Shown: positions 52,836 to 61,955, counted from the stretch's first letter. The stretch is 64,000 nt of DNA from Planococcus maritimus (GCF_001687625.2 NZ_CP016538.2:716001-780000), one strand, 5' to 3'. The notes: a model not told the origin generated them from the letters alone. A program made the numbers and translations.

Positions 52836-54509
52836 CTAAAACGCGCCGGAGCCGCCACCACCGCCGCCGACACCGCCACCTGTTCCGGCGATACCGCCGC
52901 CGCTTGCATCGGCAGTGGCACTCGTTGTCGTACTTGCCGTAACGAACACGGCGGTCATGAGGACTGGATTCACTGCAAAGCCAGAGACATCATTTGCCGG
53001 CTCCGCAGCTGTGAAGGCGTGCGCTTTGCGCTCAGCCGTTTTCTGGTCGCTGCCAAGTAAGTATGCATAAGCACGCTGCTTTTCATCCGTCGTCAAGCGC
53101 TCCCATTGCTCTGTCGGCAACTGCGCCATCGCCGTTTTCAGGCTGCGCCATTCAGAGCGCAGTCGGTGTCCTTCGCGCGTGATTGGTGAATAGCCGATCG
53201 CAAAGCCAAGCGCGAGCATTGCGAGTGCAATGGACAAAGCCATCCATGGCAATAGCCCGTATATGCCTGACATGATGGCTAGGCCGATGAAGACGGCACT
53301 CATAACACCGACTGCCCAGCGAAGACCGACGTGCTTTTCGTAAAAATCGTGGGCCATCACTTCGGCTCTCACTTCTTTATTCCATTCAGCGGTCGCTGCG
53401 TTGTAATGGTCGTGATTAAGTTCATTTTTCGTATAGATCTCGACCTGTTCCAGTGTGAACTCCTTGCCGTCTCCTATCGTATCGAACAATAGCTCGATCA
53501 GCACCGCTTCGTGCGGGTGATCGGTGCTGCGGTCAGCCAGTGCAAAATGGTCTTCCGAGAGTTGACGAATCTTGCCTTTTCGCATCAAATCCAAAATCGC
53601 TGCCGACATGCCGTTCGCCGCTACATAATTCGGGTTCGTGAAATGAAGTAAGGCAGGGACGCTCATCGAATCTTCCGGTACGAAAAATTCACCAGCTCCG
53701 CTTCGAGCTTCCCGTTTGCGCCTTGATGCCTTAATCCAAGAGAAGAACACCAAGCCGATAAGTAAAGCGCCAAGTGTCGCGATGGCAGGGATGCCTAAAG
53801 ATTTTGCAAGTTGTTGATTACGGGCGAACGCCGCTGCTTCGTTTTCCAGTTCCTCGCGGTCATCCGCTAATTCGTCCCGCACCGTGTCGTCCTGCGCCGT
53901 GACACCAGGAAACAATTCAGCCTCAAAAATGGCACGGATATCGGCCGTTTTTCCAGCAGGCACATCACCTAAATCAAAAACAACAGCGCCATCATCTGTA
54001 ATGCTTGCTGTATCAAACGCTTCCCCGTATCCAAGCGCTTCGGTTTCCGATGCGGAAGCGGGCGGGATAACTGTGATCGTCATATCGCCATAGTCGCTTT
54101 CATTGCTGTCATCGAAAAACGGCCAGTAGAATTCGGCGCCATCAGAAAATTTCTCGACAGCCCCGACAATCCGGTAGTTCAACTCGACTTGGATCGTATC
54201 GCCCTCGTTGCCGGAGCGGTAGATTTTGTATAGGCCGTTTTCGGCTTCGACTTCTAAGTCCCGCCGGTTGTCGCTCGCGGTAAATTCCTCAATCGATGTT
54301 CCTTCTTTTGGGATCAAGCTTCTCGTAATGCCATTAAACTCATCTTCGAATTCGTACGTAAATTGTTCCGTCACATCTGCGGTGCCGTCTTCATTCAATT
54401 GGGCCTCGATCTGCACTTCTGTAATATCGAAATCGATGGCAAATGCCTGGACGGGGACGAGCAGCAGGAAGATAAACAGAATAAAAGCCAAGCCTTTTTT
54501 GTTCTTCAC
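52836..54509 (-). CDS. DUF2207-family membrane protein
   Basis: 557 residues. A signal peptide/first helix (FILFIFLLLVPVQAFA) precedes an extracytoplasmic beta-rich DUF2207 domain (about 25-200, starting DFDITEVQIEAQLNEDGT), a membrane helix near 235-258, a cytoplasmic stretch, then two more helices near 390-435. The tail is glycine-rich (GGGVGGGGGGSGAF), as in many DUF2207 proteins. GTG start with AGAGGTGATG upstream. Function is not established for the family. It is convergent with the OppA-like gene and divergent from the small-RNA candidate. Confidence 0.88.
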   Translation of the reverse strand: MKNKKGLAFILFIFLLLVPVQAFAIDFDITEVQIEAQLNEDGTADVTEQFTYEFEDEFNGITRSLIPKEGTSIEEFTASDNRRDLEVEAENGLYKIYRSGNEGDTIQVELNYRIVGAVEKFSDGAEFYWPFFDDSNESDYGDMTITVIPPASASETEALGYGEAFDTASITDDGAVVFDLGDVPAGKTADIRAIFEAELFPGVTAQDDTVRDELADDREELENEAAAFARNQQLAKSLGIPAIATLGALLIGLVFFSWIKASRRKREARSGAGEFFVPEDSMSVPALLHFTNPNYVAANGMSAAILDLMRKGKIRQLSEDHFALADRSTDHPHEAVLIELLFDTIGDGKEFTLEQVEIYTKNELNHDHYNAATAEWNKEVRAEVMAHDFYEKHVGLRWAVGVMSAVFIGLAIMSGIYGLLPWMALSIALAMLALGFAIGYSPITREGHRLRSEWRSLKTAMAQLPTEQWERLTTDEKQRAYAYLLGSDQKTAERKAHAFTAAEPANDVSGFAVNPVLMTAVFVTASTTTSATADASGGGIAGTGGGVGGGGGGSGAF

Positions 54510-54643
54510 GATTCATCACCTCTTGTATAGGAATACGGATGAGTGGGGGGAAGGTTTCAGAAATAGCCAGAGTGCCGATTGTAATTTGAAAAATAATCCA
54601 ATAGATTTATTTTTTATATTAGTTAGAATAATGTGTTTTCTTA

Positions 54644-54672
54644 TTGACAACGCTTTCATTTATGAATATGCT
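54644..54672 (+). promoter_or_regulatory. Sigma-A promoter with overlapping cre-like site
   Basis: TTGACA (54644-54649), 17-bp spacer, TATGCT (54667-54672). TGACAACGCTTTCA (54645-54658) matches the CcpA cre consensus TGWAANCGNTNWCA at all but the fourth position and overlaps the -35 box, which would give catabolite repression. The promoter match is direct; the CcpA role is inference. Confidence 0.65.
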
Positions 54673-54678
54673 AATTAT

Positions 54679-54761
54679 AGGTTAATATTTCGTGCGGAGA
54701 AATGGAGACACATTAATGAGCTTTGGGCATTCCCCGAAGCTCATTAATGTGTCTCTTTTTT
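54679..54761 (+). ncRNA. Candidate ~80-nt small RNA or attenuated leader
   Basis: From the expected start near 54679 a transcript would run into a 19-bp perfect stem (GAGACACATTAATGAGCTT 54705-54723, complement 54737-54755), with an inner GGG/CCC, followed by T6 (54756-54761). This is a very strong intrinsic terminator 100 bp ahead of the next start codon. Either a short independent RNA is made, or the hydrolase-fusion gene downstream is controlled by attenuation. Confidence 0.55.
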
Positions 54762-54859
54762 CGTTGCATATATCCACATCAAAGAGGAGGAATATCATAA
54801 CAGCAACCAGTTTTTCGAGATCTTAATGAATAGGCATGAACAGAAAAAGGGGGAAGAAC

Positions 54860-56878
54860 ATGAAGAACAATAGAAAACCAGTTGTGTTGTTGATTATTTC
54901 GTTGCTATTGGTGTTAATCGGTAGTATAGTTGCCGCCCAGTTAAATAGTTCGAACGGTGAAGTGGACGTGTCGAGAATTTATTTCGATACGGAAAGAGGC
55001 GAATTGTCCGGATTGCTATACAAGCCTGACGGAGCCGATAGTGAAGCAAGACCGACACTGGTTACCACTCATGGCTATTTGAATTCTGCGGAAATGCAAG
55101 ACGCACAAGCAATTGAAATGTCTAAGCGAGGATATGTAGTGCTGGCGCTTGACCAATACGATCATGGTCATTCGACTGGCACAATGGAAAAGCCGATTCC
55201 GTTCTTTTCGTTTTGGCCCTATGCTATTTATGACGCAGTTCAATACATGTATGAACAAGATTACGTACTGAAGGATGCAGAACAAAATGGGGTTATTGCG
55301 GTTTCTGGCCATTCAATGGGTGGATTTTCGTCCACTCATGCAGTAATGCTGGACGAAGCAGATTACCAGGGGTCGGGAGTGCGCAAGATTCACAGCTCTT
55401 TGACGATGGGGTCGGATTATCAGTGGGTCAAAGCGCTTGGCTACACGGATGAAGAAATCAATGCTTCCTATGGACCTCGCCCATCGGGGAAAATTGCCGG
55501 AGTTTATGACGAATTTTTCTTTGATGCAGAGGCGTCGGCAGCCGGACAGTCAGTAGTGAAAAAAGATTATGTCAGCACGCCTGAAGGTCTAGGTTTCCTA
55601 GGCGGCTTAGAATCTGCGCAGGCGGGTGAATTTTACGAAGTTGATGGAGCCGAGCGCATCATTTATCAGCCGAACGAGACTCATCCGTGGAATCACTTCT
55701 CCGAGCAATCGACAGCTCATGCCGTTGATTTCTATGATGCTGCTTTTGCAGAATATGGGGATGTAGTGACAGTCGGCGAAAATGGACAAACATGGATGTG
55801 GAAAGAATGGTTTTCTTTCATCGCGCTTATTGGTTTCTTCTTGTTGTTCATCCCGGTTATCAATCTATTGACTAAGTTGCCCTTCTTTAACTGGGTTTAT
55901 ACAAAATCTCCAGTTGCTTTAGCAGCTCCTAAAACACCAGGCGCTAAATTGGCGGGTTATATTTTATTAGTAGTAGGTGCACTGTATCCAGCTCTATTTT
56001 TTACAGCTCTTCATAGCGGAGATGCAACAGGCATGACTCTTCTTCGTCAGATCAGCATGATTACGATTGGATTAGCGGCATTGATTCTGATCTTCAGTTT
56101 TGTAAGAAATGCCAGCCATTCTGCGAAAATGGGATCTGGGCTTATTCTGGTGCTTGGCATCGTTCAGTATATTTATTTGCGCGAACAAGAACGCTTTTTT
56201 GCGACGACCGAATGGTTCGGAGCGGCGACGGTCAATCCGATTGTCTTTTGGGCAATCAACGTAGCCATTGTGACATTGATGATTTTGATTGGTTATCACT
56301 TCGTAGCGAAAAAAGCAGAAGGCGCAAGTTTCGCAAGCTACGGCTTGAAAGCAAACGCCAAGACAATTATTGCCGCTTTAGCTACAGCCATCGTGGCAGT
56401 AGTGATTGGATATGGACTATTATACTTGGTGGACGCATTCTTCAAAGTCGACTTCCGTCTGTGGACTTTGGCAGTGAAAACCTTTGAAGATCAGCACGTC
56501 TTCGCATTGTTGCGCTATGCGCCGTTGTTCTTCATCTATTATTTCATTGTTGGATTGTCTGTAAACGTCAATACGGCCAGTAGTGCATATGATGGATGGA
56601 AAGGCTATGGAATCTCCATTCTTCACTTTATCGGCGGATTGGTCTTGTATCTCGCTTACCATTACGGATTGTTGTTCCTGACAGGGACTGGTGGCTATCC
56701 TGCCGAATCCCTCTCATCAATCATTGTTATTGGGCTTGTTCCAGTCTTGCTGTTGGCAGCTATTTACAACCGTTATTTCTTCAGGAAAACCGGGAATGTC
56801 TATGTTGGGGCATTTTTGAATACTATCTTGATGACGCTTATTACTTTGGCGAACACGGTTCTTTATACAGGGCTTTAA
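54860..56878 (+). CDS. Alpha/beta hydrolase fused to polytopic membrane domain
   Basis: 672 residues from ATG 54860 (AAGGGGGAAG upstream; an ATG at 54836 lacks a site). An N-terminal helix (about 7-27) leads to a hydrolase domain: TTHGYLNSAEMQ, DQYDHGHSTG, nucleophile Ser152 in VSGHSMGGFSSTH, and a late His in ETHPWNHFSEQS. From about 315 onward there are roughly nine hydrophobic segments with no motif I know. The topology puts the hydrolase outside the membrane. An esterase or peptidase acting on envelope substrates is plausible, not shown. Confidence 0.82.
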   Translation: MKNNRKPVVLLIISLLLVLIGSIVAAQLNSSNGEVDVSRIYFDTERGELSGLLYKPDGADSEARPTLVTTHGYLNSAEMQDAQAIEMSKRGYVVLALDQYDHGHSTGTMEKPIPFFSFWPYAIYDAVQYMYEQDYVLKDAEQNGVIAVSGHSMGGFSSTHAVMLDEADYQGSGVRKIHSSLTMGSDYQWVKALGYTDEEINASYGPRPSGKIAGVYDEFFFDAEASAAGQSVVKKDYVSTPEGLGFLGGLESAQAGEFYEVDGAERIIYQPNETHPWNHFSEQSTAHAVDFYDAAFAEYGDVVTVGENGQTWMWKEWFSFIALIGFFLLFIPVINLLTKLPFFNWVYTKSPVALAAPKTPGAKLAGYILLVVGALYPALFFTALHSGDATGMTLLRQISMITIGLAALILIFSFVRNASHSAKMGSGLILVLGIVQYIYLREQERFFATTEWFGAATVNPIVFWAINVAIVTLMILIGYHFVAKKAEGASFASYGLKANAKTIIAALATAIVAVVIGYGLLYLVDAFFKVDFRLWTLAVKTFEDQHVFALLRYAPLFFIYYFIVGLSVNVNTASSAYDGWKGYGISILHFIGGLVLYLAYHYGLLFLTGTGGYPAESLSSIIVIGLVPVLLLAAIYNRYFFRKTGNVYVGAFLNTILMTLITLANTVLYTGL

Positions 56879-56963
56879 GTTTCAAAAAGAGGATGATTCA
56901 CCTCGGAAGATAGAGTTCAACTCTGTCTTCTGGGGTGTGTTTTTAGGAATCGTTCGAACTTTA

Positions 56964-57008
56964 AAAAGCTATCCATGAATCCCTTAAGGATTCGTGGATA
57001 GCTTTTCC
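56964..57008. terminator. Bidirectional terminator
   Basis: AAAAGCTATCCATGAATCC (56964-56982) pairs with GGATTCGTGGATAGCTTTT with one wobble, between convergent genes. A smaller hairpin GAAGATAGAGTT/AACTCTGTCTTC precedes it at 56907-56931. Confidence 0.9.
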
Positions 57009-57024
57009 TTTTTAGAGGGCGGCC

Positions 57025-57909
57025 TTATCTCGCCGTCATCTTTTTTATATCTTGCAAGCTCAACCCAGTAGCCATTGGCGATGAAGCCGAAAGCGGAATC
57101 GCGTATTTCACATCGGCCTGGGTGCCGAGTGGGTGGGGCTTTAGTTGAAAATGGTCGATGGCTGTGCCGATCGTTTGGGCTGCCGATTTTAAATGGGGGT
57201 CCATTAAAGGAATATAATCGATGTCAATCAAGGACTCGGATACATCAATGAGTCGCACCGCTTGTTCATCCAGGACCGCCGCTAGTTGGAGAAATGTCCA
57301 TTGTTCCCTGGCGGCGATGGAATTGTAATGGTTATGCCCATTCACGTACAATCCAGCACGCTGCTTGGGTTTCAGCAATTCCCACATCGGGATATCCGGC
57401 GCAATGCAGCGTTTTTCTTTTTCGGAGTTTTTGGTCGTTCCATGGACCGGATGATGGCCGAAGACGATAAGCGGCAGGTCACCGGATTCTTGGACTACTG
57501 TTTCAAGCCATTGTTGTTGGACAAGGTCCAAAGTTCCGCCCCAGTCTTCGTAATTTTGTTCTTGGGCTGTATCCAAAAAAGCTAAGACGGCATGGTCTGT
57601 TGAAATCGTATGAAAACGCTCTTGCTGTGTGATGTGGAGGACATCGTTTCGGTTCATGGCATAGACATCATGGTTGCCGAGTATGTGGACAAACGGTTTT
57701 TGATGGTGTCGGATAATGGCGTAGATATCTTCCAGTTCATCAGCTGAACCAAAATTCGTCAAATCACCAATCGATACATACAGATCCGCGGGAATCGAGA
57801 AAAACTGTTCCATGAAAGACTCGAAAAACGACTGCCGATCTTCCCGGATAAACGTATAGCTCTCTTTTACCGAAGGAAAGTGCAAATCTCCAATCACTGC
57901 AATTTTCAT
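57025..57909 (-). CDS. Calcineurin-like metallophosphoesterase
   Basis: 294 residues from ATG 57909; an earlier ATG at 57933 would put the ribosome site AAGGAG inside the gene. The five metal-binding motifs are in order: VIGDLHF, SIGDLTNFG, HILGNHDVY, VFGHHPVHG and YVNGHNHYNS. The family hydrolyses phosphomonoesters, diesters or cyclic nucleotides; the substrate here is not evident. No signal peptide. It stands alone. Confidence 0.92.
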   Translation of the reverse strand: MKIAVIGDLHFPSVKESYTFIREDRQSFFESFMEQFFSIPADLYVSIGDLTNFGSADELEDIYAIIRHHQKPFVHILGNHDVYAMNRNDVLHITQQERFHTISTDHAVLAFLDTAQEQNYEDWGGTLDLVQQQWLETVVQESGDLPLIVFGHHPVHGTTKNSEKEKRCIAPDIPMWELLKPKQRAGLYVNGHNHYNSIAAREQWTFLQLAAVLDEQAVRLIDVSESLIDIDYIPLMDPHLKSAAQTIGTAIDHFQLKPHPLGTQADVKYAIPLSASSPMATGLSLQDIKKMTAR

Positions 57910-58033
57910 CGTGTTCAACAACTCCTTCTGCATTTAATGACACCAGTATCTCAAACGGCTGCTAAGCTACGGTAAACACAATGTAAAGAATTGTGAAAGT
58001 TTGTGCCCAATCCCGATATGTAATGGCAAGCAA

Positions 58034-58055
58034 TAAAAAAAAAGCTGCACCCAGC
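58034..58055 (-). terminator. Terminator of PH-domain gene
   Basis: On the minus strand GCTGC-TGGGT-GCAGC is followed by nine T. Confidence 0.8.
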
Positions 58056-58091
58056 AGCCAATCAGGCATGTAGGTACAACTTCTTGGATTC

Positions 58092-58457
58092 TTACAGGAT
58101 CGCTTCCGCAATCAGCTTATCCAGCTTACGGATGTCGACTTTCTTATTCAAGTTCAATTTGAATGTGCCTGCTTTAGTCCAAAGCTGAATCTCCGCATTG
58201 GCATCGAAAGTGCCAGCGTTTTCGCTTGAGTACATGTGGATCGATGAAAACGGGATGGTGTAGATTTCAACTTTCTTTCCAGTCAAGCCTTGCTTATCGG
58301 AAATGATAAGGCGTTTGTTCGTTACGACAGCGGTGTCGCGCACGGTTTTATAGGCGGCTTTTGCTTGTTCGCCATCCACCAGCAAGTCCTTGACCGAATC
58401 CGGTACATCAATTTCCTGGATGAAGGTCCAGCCCATCATTGCATTCAATTCTGCCAT
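58092..58457 (-). CDS. Bacterial PH-domain protein
   Basis: 121 residues forming essentially one bacterial PH domain (YvlB/YyaB-like, tentative): AVVTNKRLIISDKQGLTGKK, VEIYTIPFSSIHMYS and a C-terminal helix DIRKLDKLIAEAIL. GGGGGAATCTAA precedes the ATG. No membrane segment. Function of such proteins is generally unknown. The terminator at 58034 ends the transcript. Confidence 0.88.
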   Translation of the reverse strand: MAELNAMMGWTFIQEIDVPDSVKDLLVDGEQAKAAYKTVRDTAVVTNKRLIISDKQGLTGKKVEIYTIPFSSIHMYSSENAGTFDANAEIQLWTKAGTFKLNLNKKVDIRKLDKLIAEAIL

Positions 58458-58821
58458 TTAGATTCCCCCTAATCGTTTATGGTACCAGTATGGCATAGCT
58501 CGAGAAGAGGGGCTATGAAAATGATATAAGCGCTTTTTGTACTCGATATCTTGATACTATTTTCAAAATATAGTGGTTAGCTGCTAGCTGGTAAGAGCAC
58601 AATCACAAACTTAACTACAAAAGACGATAAAATGTCTCTAGCTTACACGGGGGCTTATTATCTACGCAAAAGAAAAATATGGAAATTTTTAAGTTTATGC
58701 GGGACTTTTGATGTCTTTATGAGAATTATGACAAAAATAACGAAATTTATATTGAATTTTTTATTAATTCAGACTACTATTTGTGATAGCAAGAAAATAA
58801 AGGAAATGGAAGGAGAAACAT
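58458..58821. other. Non-coding gap before surface protein gene
   Basis: About 360 bp, AT-rich in its right half. I see no gene, no clear hairpin and no confident promoter boxes. Confidence 0.5.
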
Positions 58822-59223
58822 ATGAAAAAAGGAATTACTGGAATCTTCATGGGATCGCTATTAGTGATGAGTGCCTCATTGAACGTAGCGGCCGATGAGC
58901 ACGACGATAAGAACTGTGATGATTTTTCAAGCCACGAAGAAGTAATGGAGTTTTGGTACACAAACGGGTATAGCGCAGAAAACGATCCGCATGATCTCGA
59001 CCGTGACAATGATGGGCTTGCTTGTGAAGTCAGCCAATCAGAATATGATGATTATGTAGCGAGCCAAGAAGCTGCCGGATCTGATGACGAAGCTGTCGAA
59101 GAGGAAGAAGGCGCAGCATTGCCAGATACAGCTTCTAACGGTCCTTTGATGATGCTGTTCGGCGCTGGAGTTGCTGGAGCGGGTTCATTGCTTTTATTCC
59201 GCAGAAAGAAACAAACAGCATAA
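58822..59223 (+). CDS. Excalibur calcium-binding surface protein with LPDTA anchor
   Basis: 133 residues: signal peptide (about 1-24), Excalibur domain (about 30-69) with CDDFSSHEEV, calcium-loop DLDRDNDGLACE and the paired Cys32/Cys68, an acidic linker, sorting signal LPDTA (100-104), a hydrophobic helix and the basic tail RRKK. LPDTA fits class D sortases, which use LPxTA/LPDTS-type signals, and such a sortase is encoded 142 bp downstream. GGAAGGAG precedes the ATG. Predicted to be covalently attached to peptidoglycan; the biological role is unknown. Confidence 0.9.
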   Translation: MKKGITGIFMGSLLVMSASLNVAADEHDDKNCDDFSSHEEVMEFWYTNGYSAENDPHDLDRDNDGLACEVSQSEYDDYVASQEAAGSDDEAVEEEEGAALPDTASNGPLMMLFGAGVAGAGSLLLFRRKKQTA

Positions 59224-59297
59224 CGCCTTGTGGCTGTCTTGTAAGAAACCATATAAAAGCTGAGAGTGGATATCCGCTCTAACATGTTGATTTGCAG

Positions 59298-59347
59298 AGA
59301 GACTGCCCGAAGAAGTCGTGTTCGTCCACTTCTGAGGCAGCCTCTTT
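59298..59347 (+). terminator. Imperfect hairpin between substrate and sortase genes
   Basis: AGAGACTGCC (59298-59307) pairs with GGCAGCCTCT (59336-59345) with one mismatch, around an inner AGAAGT/ACTTCT stem, with only a broken T tract. It may be a leaky terminator that lets some transcripts reach the sortase. Confidence 0.55.
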
Positions 59348-59365
59348 ATTGTGAGGTGATGGGTA

Positions 59366-60004
59366 ATGAGGCGTTGGCTTGGTGTGATCTTGCTTATGGT
59401 TGGAATGGGCATTGTGATCGTGAATTTTTTGCAATGGAATACTGGCCATACCGCTGCGCAAGATTTTACTGAAAAAGAAGTAGAAGAAGTGACAGAAGTG
59501 GCTCAGACCCTGGAAAAGGATATGATGTACACGCCACCTTCCATTGAAGAGCCGTCTCCCGTGTTTACTAATGAAATTCAACAGGCAGCTGGAACGGAGA
59601 TTGCTGCACTGCTCATCCCTAAAATTGGACAGAAATATTCCATCTATTGGGGGACAGACCCTTCGACTTTGACTCAAGGTGTCGGGATGTTTGTCAGCAA
59701 TTTGACGACGGTGCCAGGCGGTTATGGGCATACGGTTTTAAGCGGACATCGGGATACCGTATTCACCCGATTGGATGAACTCGAGAAAGGAGATTTGCTC
59801 CACGTCCAATACGACGGCAAGTTGTTCAGTTACGAAGTCACGGACACTTGGATCACAGACGCAGATGATCGCACAGTCATTGTAAAAAAAGAAGAGTCGA
59901 TGCTGACATTGACGACTTGCTATCCTTTTGACTTCATCGGGTTCGCCCCGGACCGGTATATTGTCCAAGCGAAATTGGTCGCTGAACAAGAAGTCGAGGA
60001 ATAG
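59366..60004 (+). CDS. Class D sortase
   Basis: Transpeptidase that cleaves the LPDTA signal of the upstream protein and joins it to cell-wall peptide. 212 residues: N-terminal anchor helix (about 4-21), then the sortase beta-barrel. Catalytic His128 in LSGHRDTVF, Cys185 in TLTTCYPFDF and Arg197 in APDRYIV are all present. Length and single N-terminal anchor fit class D (YhcS-like). AGGTGATG precedes the ATG. Gene order substrate-sortase resembles B. subtilis yhcR-yhcS. Confidence 0.92.
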   Translation: MRRWLGVILLMVGMGIVIVNFLQWNTGHTAAQDFTEKEVEEVTEVAQTLEKDMMYTPPSIEEPSPVFTNEIQQAAGTEIAALLIPKIGQKYSIYWGTDPSTLTQGVGMFVSNLTTVPGGYGHTVLSGHRDTVFTRLDELEKGDLLHVQYDGKLFSYEVTDTWITDADDRTVIVKKEESMLTLTTCYPFDFIGFAPDRYIVQAKLVAEQEVEE

Positions 60005-60056
60005 AACGGCTTTTTAGGTTCGTGAGGCTTCTTTAATGTCCCTATAGCTAGTATTC

Positions 60057-60088
60057 AAAAGGCCCAATAATTCGTTAGGGCCTTTTTT
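60057..60088 (+). terminator. Terminator after sortase
   Basis: AAAAGGCCC and GGGCCTTTTTT arms with a twelve-base loop. Confidence 0.88.
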
Positions 60089-60188
60089 GGCGTGTCCGAA
60101 ATAACGGGTTTTGAAGGGTTTTTCCAGGCAGTAGGCGAATACGCATGGAAGGAATGATATGTGTAGACAGTGGAAAGGATGGGGGATA

Positions 60189-61175
60189 ATGAAGATTTTG
60201 ATTCTTGGAGGCACTCGCTTTTTAGGACGCTTTTTAACGCAGGCTGCTCTCGATCAAGGGCATGAAGTTACTTTATTCAATAGAGGAAAAGAAAATCCAG
60301 CGCTCTTCCCAGAAGTTGAGAAACTGGTCGGTGACCGGGACGGGGAGCTGACGGCGCTTGAGGGGCGGACGTGGGATGCGGTGATCGATACGTGTGGTTA
60401 CGTGCCACAAGTCGTGCAACAATCGGCAGCACTTCTCGCGGGAAATGCTGGACATTATACGTTCATCTCCAGCGCTTCGGTTTATGATGATTTGCAAGAT
60501 CCAGGAATTGATGAAGAACATGCTGTGCGCAAGCTGCCGCAAGACGTGGCCGATCCGCCTGGCAATGAATATTACGGGGAATTGAAATTCCTGTGTGAGC
60601 GGGAAGTGGAAAAACAGTTTCCAGACCGTTCGCTGATCATCCGGCCGGGATTGATCGTCGGGCCCTATGATTTCACAGGACGTTTCAGCTATTGGGCCAA
60701 TCGGGTGGCACAGGGCGGCGAAGTGCTGGCGCCTGGGCGCAAAGATAGGCAGATTCAATTTATCGATGTCCGGGATTTGGCGGAATGGATTTTGCGAATG
60801 GTGGAGCAGCAAGTAAGCGGCGTCTTCAATGCGACGGGGCCTAGCCATTCATTGACCATGGAGGCATTTCTGGAAACTTGCCGAAATGCCTTGTCGAGCC
60901 GTGCGAAATTCGTGTGGATGGACGATGAGTTTTTGATGGCAAACGATGTAGGATATTGGATGGAATTGCCGCTATGGATACCGGACAGTGAGAACGTAGA
61001 TGGTTTCATGGCGATGTCGATTGACAAAGCGCTGGCTCAAGGACTGAGTTTTAGGCCGCTTGCAGAGACGATTCAAGATACACACGAGTGGCAGCAAAAA
61101 GAAGGCGTAGTCGGCACAGCCGGATTGGATAGCGCAAAAGAACAGCGCTTATTGGCAAGCTGGAAAGAACGTTAG
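60189..61175 (+). CDS. NAD-dependent epimerase/dehydratase (SDR)
   Basis: 328 residues from ATG 60189, after GGGGGA. Extended/atypical SDR with ILILGGTRFLGRFLTQAAL, then FNRGKENPALFPEVE and YTFISSASVYDDL. The active-site Tyr is probably in EYYGELKFLCE, a YxxxK arrangement. QIQFIDVRDLAEWI is typical of SDRs related to chloroplast stem-loop-binding-type reductases. It is followed 14 bp later by a methyltransferase gene, so the two form an operon. Substrate unknown. Confidence 0.88.
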   Translation: MKILILGGTRFLGRFLTQAALDQGHEVTLFNRGKENPALFPEVEKLVGDRDGELTALEGRTWDAVIDTCGYVPQVVQQSAALLAGNAGHYTFISSASVYDDLQDPGIDEEHAVRKLPQDVADPPGNEYYGELKFLCEREVEKQFPDRSLIIRPGLIVGPYDFTGRFSYWANRVAQGGEVLAPGRKDRQIQFIDVRDLAEWILRMVEQQVSGVFNATGPSHSLTMEAFLETCRNALSSRAKFVWMDDEFLMANDVGYWMELPLWIPDSENVDGFMAMSIDKALAQGLSFRPLAETIQDTHEWQQKEGVVGTAGLDSAKEQRLLASWKER

Positions 61176-61189
61176 AAAGGAGGACAGCG

Positions 61190-61918
61190 ATGAAATTGTA
61201 TAAAGAATTGGCTGATTGGTGGCCTTTGATGTCTCCTCATACAGAATATGAAGAGGAAGCGGGACTTTACTTGGAGCTCATGCAACAATATCATCCGCGC
61301 ATTCAAAAAGCGGTGGAGTTTGGGTCTGGCGGCGGCAGTAACGCTTATTACCTTAAACGCCATTTTCCGATCACCTTGACGGATGTGTCTGGGGAGATGC
61401 TGGCCATCAGCCAGAAATTAAATCCGGATTGCCCACATATCGAAGGGGACATGCGATATCTCGATTTAGGCGAGCGGTTCGATCTTGTGTTCATCCATGA
61501 CGCCATCATGCATTTTACGACTGCACAGGATTTATTGGAAGTGATGCAAAATGCCAAAAGGCAGTTAAATCCCGGCGGCCTCCTGATGATCGTAGCGGAT
61601 GAGTTTACAGAAACATTCAAGCCGCAAACCCATCACGGTGGCATTGATCAAGGCAAGCGGGGCCTGCGGTATTTGGAATGGAACTATGATGCGGATACAA
61701 ATGATCATGTAACCGAAACTGAATATGTCTATATCATGCGAGATAGAGACGGCCGAGTCTTTACGGAATCGGACCACGCGGAATTTGGGCTGTTCTCGAT
61801 GGCGGAATGGGAAGAGTTATTGGAGCAAGCGGGCTTTCACACTCATTTTGAACGCCTTGTGTACAGCGGCCTCGAAGGAAGCTATTTTGCGATCATGGCG
61901 ACGCAGCGGGAACAGTGA
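61190..61918 (+). CDS. Class I SAM-dependent methyltransferase
   Basis: 242 residues. Motif I AVEFGSGGGSNAYYL, acidic residue in TLTDVSGEM, motif IV-like RFDLVFIHDAIMHFTT and LNPGGLLMIVADEF. AAAGGAGG precedes the ATG. Same operon as the SDR gene just upstream, so it may act in the same small pathway. The MHFTT and ADEFTETF segments resemble small-molecule methyltransferases rather than RNA or protein ones (judgement). Confidence 0.88.
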   Translation: MKLYKELADWWPLMSPHTEYEEEAGLYLELMQQYHPRIQKAVEFGSGGGSNAYYLKRHFPITLTDVSGEMLAISQKLNPDCPHIEGDMRYLDLGERFDLVFIHDAIMHFTTAQDLLEVMQNAKRQLNPGGLLMIVADEFTETFKPQTHHGGIDQGKRGLRYLEWNYDADTNDHVTETEYVYIMRDRDGRVFTESDHAEFGLFSMAEWEELLEQAGFHTHFERLVYSGLEGSYFAIMATQREQ

Positions 61919-61955
61919 CCAATCTTTTATAGGCTTGGTGACAATCGATGCAGAA

